Under the pieces are notes generated by a model. The model ran no database searches. It was not told where the DNA came from and saw only the letters and a list, made by a program, of their open reading frames with translations. DNA of 64,000 nt from Limnanthes douglasii subsp. nivea (lineage: Eukaryota; Streptophyta; Magnoliopsida; Brassicales; Limnanthaceae), in assembly GCA_036936605.1 (NCBI GenBank), contig JAUPFV010000004.1, positions 285,676,009-285,740,008 of the forward strand, written 5' to 3'. Every line of letters starts with the position of its first letter. The stretch's first letter is position 1. The position numbers and the translations under genes are program-made. Shown in pieces: positions 61,024-64,000 of this stretch.

Positions 61024-61406
61024 TTTTTTTTAGGTTATTCAACTACTTTACTCTTCTATGCGTGGACAGCTCGCGTATTTATAGATAACGATACAGACGA
61101 ACGCATAAATTACACCGTGAAGTTGCATACATTATTGATATCAGCCGGGACCCACCAACACAAAAACTCCCGCCAACACAAAAAATCCCGCCTACAAAAA
61201 CCCGCCAAAAAGTAACCCCCGCCAAGACAAATGTTCCCGCCAAGGACTCCAGCCAAAAACTCCCGCCATGGAGTCTACATCCTAAAAACTCCCGCCAAAA
61301 AATGACTATACTATATAAACATCGACATGATACAATATTCGTAACAGAAGCAAAGAGTACACTTAAGAAAAAAAACACAACCACTTGAACACAAACACTT
61401 GAACAC
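61024..61406. promoter_or_regulatory. Divergent promoter with seven CCCGCC motifs
   Basis: Between two divergent paralogs. TATA boxes: complement of 61075-61086 (minus gene) and CTATATAAAC at 61311-61320 (plus gene, about 90 bp before its ATG). Between them CCCGCC recurs near 61169, 61187, 61201, 61218, 61236, 61262 and 61291, most often as ACTCCCGCCAA, with spacing of 14-29 bp. The motif resembles half of the E2F site TTTCCCGCC. Confidence 0.65.
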
Positions 61407-61781
61407 ATGGAGTTTACAGCTGATGAAGACTACCATATGCTCAAGGCGGTTAAGGTTGTCCGCCGACAAATGGGGGAAGATAGTAGCGATGCTTTCTTCG
61501 ACCACCTCCTATGTCAGATGTATTTCAACTATGGGCATTTAGGAGCAGGAGACGTTCAAGTGCGAAGTCGTGACGAAATCAAATCAAGGTACAACTTCAT
61601 CCAACCGCTCACTGCCCTGTTTTTTCAACCAACCAGGATTAAGATAGAAGCACCTTTGGTCTGGAACATGACGGTAGTAGACTACATAAGTAGGGATATG
61701 GTGGCGTTTCTGGAGGATAGGATTGCGGCACGTAATGGGGGGGATGATTCGGATGACAATTTGGGATACGATTTCGACTGA
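61407..61781 (+). CDS. Small acidic-tailed protein, SANT-like layout
   Basis: 124 codons, ATG in a good context (CACATGG), with a TATA box 90 bp upstream. EDYHMLKAVKVVRRQM, FFDHLLCQMYFNYG and RSRDEIKSRYNFIQPLTALF resemble the three-helix Myb/SANT layout of transposon accessory and NAM-associated proteins, with a weak KxRY/RW helix 3. The C-terminus is acidic (GGDDSDDNLGYDFD). A paralog lies at 62183-62641 on the opposite strand. I do not recognise a named family. It could be a DNA-binding accessory protein of the adjacent MULE or a small host gene family. Confidence 0.65.
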   Translation: MEFTADEDYHMLKAVKVVRRQMGEDSSDAFFDHLLCQMYFNYGHLGAGDVQVRSRDEIKSRYNFIQPLTALFFQPTRIKIEAPLVWNMTVVDYISRDMVAFLEDRIAARNGGDDSDDNLGYDFD

Positions 61782-62182
61782 TCATTTCACTATTTCCGGG
61801 TTTGTGCCATTGAGTTATTATGTTTAGTTGTCTGTGTTTTTTTTAAGTAACTCCAGAATGTGTGTTATTTTAGATAGTACTACTATTTCAACTTGTTAGT
61901 TGTTGTTGTTTGAACTTGTGATGTTTCATTCCAGTATTTGTTTGACGTTTTTATTTCCTTAGTTGTTGTTATTTGAATTTGTGATTGAATGAATGTAAAC
62001 ATTCGATGTTTTATGTTTGGATGTTCATCTTGAAAACAGTAGCACTAAAACTGCAAAATATGTCGATTGCATAAAAACATTACAATTTAATCCGAAGCAT
62101 TGCATAATAAGAAATATATAAGTAAATAACTGAAGACAAATGATAGGTGGGCTAACCCTCTGTTAACATTTCACACTTAGAT
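61782..62182. other. Shared 3' region between convergent small genes
   Basis: T-rich on the left and A-rich on the right, consistent with two convergent 3' UTRs. GTTGTTGTTTGAACTTGTGA and a near copy recur at about 61900-61990. No coding seen. Confidence 0.45.
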
Positions 62183-62641
62183 TTATGGAGTCGGATAGTT
62201 CATTCCGCTCCCGAACTTATAATCATCTGAATCATAAGCACTTCCTTCGGGGGTTGAACACGTTTCAACGGCGCTTGCAATTGCGTCGGCCATTTCTTGC
62301 TCCCTTTGCTGCGTCGCATGTGACACCATCTCCGGCGTAACTGGACCTTGGGCTCCCATGTTGAATACGTCTTCGACATGTAAACGGGTCTCGTAATCCA
62401 ATGACTCAATCTGTACAGTCATTGGCTTAAGATAAGCCAGCCTCTTGAACACTTCTTGGCGTCCGCGTGGTCGGGGCATTAAGCATCCTGGACATGATGC
62501 CTCCCTACCGTGGTTGAAGAACATCCTGCACAAAACCGCATCGATGAAACCAGGATTATCCTCTTGCATCGTACCTTTGACGAAATGAAATGTGCTTAGA
62601 AGGCTTGCATCTTCGTACACGTTCCAGCCTGAATTACCCAT
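62183..62641 (-). CDS. Paralogous small protein, SANT-like layout
   Basis: 152 codons from ATG 62641. WNVYEDASLLSTFHFVKGTM, FIDAVLCRMFFNHG and GRQEVFKRLAYLKPMTVQIE align with residues 5-80 of the 61407 protein. An insert C-P-G-C in the linker and a longer helical and acidic tail (YDSDDYKFGSGMNYP) differ. A TATA box (complement of 62681-62693, GTATATAAATAC) lies about 40 bp before the ATG. E2F-like GCGGGAAA sites lie further upstream. Convergent with 61407. Intact. Function unknown; probably the same role as its paralog. Confidence 0.65.
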   Translation of the reverse strand: MGNSGWNVYEDASLLSTFHFVKGTMQEDNPGFIDAVLCRMFFNHGREASCPGCLMPRPRGRQEVFKRLAYLKPMTVQIESLDYETRLHVEDVFNMGAQGPVTPEMVSHATQQREQEMADAIASAVETCSTPEGSAYDSDDYKFGSGMNYPTP

Positions 62642-62724
62642 CGTTATAATTTAATTGTTTGGGTTCATAGCCAGATTCTAGTATTTATATACTCGTGCTC
62701 TGTTGGTTCATTTCTCAAAAAATT

Positions 62725-62774
62725 AGCGGGAAATGGTGTTTTTGTTCCCGCTAAAAACTTAATGAGGCGGGAAA
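62725..62774 (-). promoter_or_regulatory. E2F-like sites upstream of the 62641 gene
   Basis: AGCGGGAAA (62725-62733), TTCCCGCT (62745-62752) and GGCGGGAAA (62766-62774) match the plant E2F consensus TTTCCCGC in both orientations, 85-135 bp before the ATG. Confidence 0.55.
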
Positions 62775-63034
62775 CCATCATTCTGTATGTTTTGAGGCGC
62801 TAAAAATTTGGATAACATGGAAGATACTGGGAACTAGAGAAGGCTTGATAAAGTTTTGATTAATTCTCAATTGAGAAACTGTTTTGATTAATCACTTAAC
62901 TGTTTTGATTAATCCATAACCCTATTTTATATGTATTTTAGAGATATGAAAATGACTTATAATAACTCTTAAGTCTTGAAAATATGAGGTGTTTGAAAAT
63001 ATTTTCAATGTTATTTCCAAAGCAAAAGAGAAAG

Positions 63035-63280
63035 TCAGTTATTATACAAAATAAATTTCAAGTAACCTAAAACTTTGATGATAAAGAAATGATGATAAAA
63101 ACTAAATCTAATCAGCTTCTTCTTTTGTAAAGAGATAAAACCTATTGGGAACAAACAATCTGCATCATACATCTGCACAGGTGGAACTGGCTGGCCACGT
63201 ACCCTACTCCGCTTTTTAACTCTCCTCGTCCGCGAGCCATCAGCAGACAATGTATACTGTGCATCGTCGCTGTGATCCAT
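63035..63280 (-). CDS. Small basic protein, 3' exon of a spliced gene
   Basis: The acceptor TTTTTTTTCCAG is followed at 63283 by GTG and ATG (63280). The 81-codon frame starts MDHSDDAQYTLSADG, then RTRRVKKRSRVRGQP, a likely bipartite nuclear signal. The last 35 residues are hydrophobic and A/T-rich and may be intron read-through after LFPI (GTTTTATC). An upstream exon is suggested by a GTAAGTC donor at 63853. No family recognised. Confidence 0.45.
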   Translation of the reverse strand: MDHSDDAQYTLSADGSRTRRVKKRSRVRGQPVPPVQMYDADCLFPIGFISLQKKKLIRFSFYHHFFIIKVLGYLKFILYNN

Positions 63281-63283
63281 CAC

Positions 63284-63853
63284 CTGGAAAAAAAAAATAC
63301 TTATTATCAGGTTTCGTCGAAAACACATATTGTAATGGTGGTACCCGTTTCAGACAAAAAATAGCATAAGGCAGGGCAGAACGAACCTAAAAACAAGAAT
63401 AATCCGGTCCTGGCCCATTCCGGTGACCGGAGATTCCCCGCGCCACCACCGTTGCGTGGGCATGTAGACGTACGCCATACTGATGATGTACGTCTACATG
63501 CCCACGCCACGGTGGTGGCGTGGGGCATGTTGCCTACGCCATATCGTGTGGCGTAGGGTTGAACCCCTGCGCCACATGGATGGCGTGGGGTTCAGCATGT
63601 ACGCCAACTTAGGGCGTACATGCTGAACCCCACGCCATCCATGTGACGTAGGGGTTCAACCCTACGCCATTGGATGGCGTAGGGAGGGTGTTCTTCGACC
63701 GTGCGTGGCGAAGAACACCCTCGCCATGGCAAAAGCTTAAAGCTTCTGCCTTGGCCGAGAAACAGCCCAAAAATCGGTTTTTTCTACAGATCTACCCTAA
63801 CGAGACCTATCTAAACCTAACTATCCTATCTAACAATAACATAATCGACTTAC
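63284..63853 (-). other. Putative intron holding palindrome cluster 3
   Basis: In minus sense, donor ATT/GTAAGTC (63853) and acceptor TTTTCCAG (63284). Both are canonical. If right, this repeats the arrangement of the MULE-OTU gene, with a palindrome cluster inside the first intron. Confidence 0.5.
63440..63730. repeat. Palindrome cluster 3
   Basis: Three consecutive inverted repeats. 63440-63522: arms of about 33 bp with one mismatch (GTACGTCTACATGCCCACGC arm). 63556-63662: arms of about 49 bp with two mismatches (GCGTACATGCTGAACCCCAC arm). 63685-63721: 13-bp perfect arms, AGGGTGTTCTTCG. Small CGCCA...TGGCG palindromes are embedded throughout. Confidence 0.92.
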
Positions 63854-64000
63854 AATGATTTTTCGAATCCGATTGCTTCCTCTTACTCCGACTCGACTCT
63901 CCGGTGACGATTCCGGTTTATATGGATCGTGTGATGGTCGTAATGGATGTCGGTTGGTGTGAAAGCGTGGCCGGTGTTGCTGTGCGGCTGGTGTTGCTGT
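63854..64000 (-). other. Possible first exon/leader of the 63.2-kb gene
   Basis: CG-richer sequence ending (minus sense) in CGAAAAATCATT before the GTAAGTC donor. It has no ATG in that orientation, so it would be 5' UTR. The window ends here. Confidence 0.35.

Overview
The window looks like repeat-dense nuclear DNA of a flowering plant, most likely a eudicot. It is AT-rich, has GT-AG introns and TATA boxes, and carries plant Ty3/gypsy (Tat-lineage) and Ty1/copia retrotransposons and Mutator-like (MULE) sequences. There are no bacterial-style operons. The species cannot be named from sequence alone. Most long open frames up to 56.9 kb are decayed transposon coding sequence. The last 7 kb is GC-richer and holds intact, spliced reading frames.

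Layout. 1-5.0 kb: a short gag-only LTR element (A) sits in the reverse transcriptase of a decayed minus-strand Tat element, and a 229-bp fold-back MITE sits in its 5' LTR. 5-9.5 kb: little-recognised sequence, a TA microsatellite and a 459-bp MULE-type MITE. 9.6-15.2 kb: a minus-strand copia element split by a complete short LTR element (B, 11162-13434, target duplication TATAG). 17.1 kb: a copia RNase H scrap. 19.1-22.6 kb: a collapsed Tat element (antisense ORF on plus, gag-protease on minus), followed by a microsatellite and a ~22-bp minisatellite. 24.6-25.5 kb: copia LTR and RNase H. 26.4-30.1 kb and 32.2-35.8 kb: two decayed plus-strand gypsy elements, separated by TTTAGG-rich degenerate sequence. 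36.9-42.9 and 53.7-56.3 kb: one older repeat block (GTGAAT/ATCATGAT motifs, tandem duplications, a MULE SWIM remnant) split by a complete 10.8-kb Tat element (42895-53688, target duplication AAATT). That element carries gag, protease, RT, two RNase H domains, integrase and an antisense intron-containing ORF. A 1.3-kb gag-only element (50577-51884, target duplication CTTTC) is nested in its gag.

56.9-64 kb is the most interesting part. A three-exon gene (57005-60291) is predicted to encode a 964-residue protein with a FAR1-type zinc finger, a MULE DDE transposase, a SWIM finger, a Gly/Arg-rich tract, an OTU-type cysteine protease and a C-terminal SUMO-interaction-like motif. Three small paralogous frames follow: 60901-61023 minus (truncated), 61407-61781 plus and 62183-62641 minus. 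Two of them share a divergent promoter with seven CCCGCC motifs. A further small minus-strand gene follows near 63.2 kb. Three clusters of GC-rich overlapping palindromes built from CGCCA/TGGCG half-sites lie in intron 1 of the transposase gene, just downstream of it, and in the presumed intron of the 63.2-kb gene. My working hypothesis is that 57-64 kb is part of one large MULE-OTU transposon with accessory genes and palindromic binding arrays, whose right end lies outside the window. The terminal inverted repeats that would prove this were not found.
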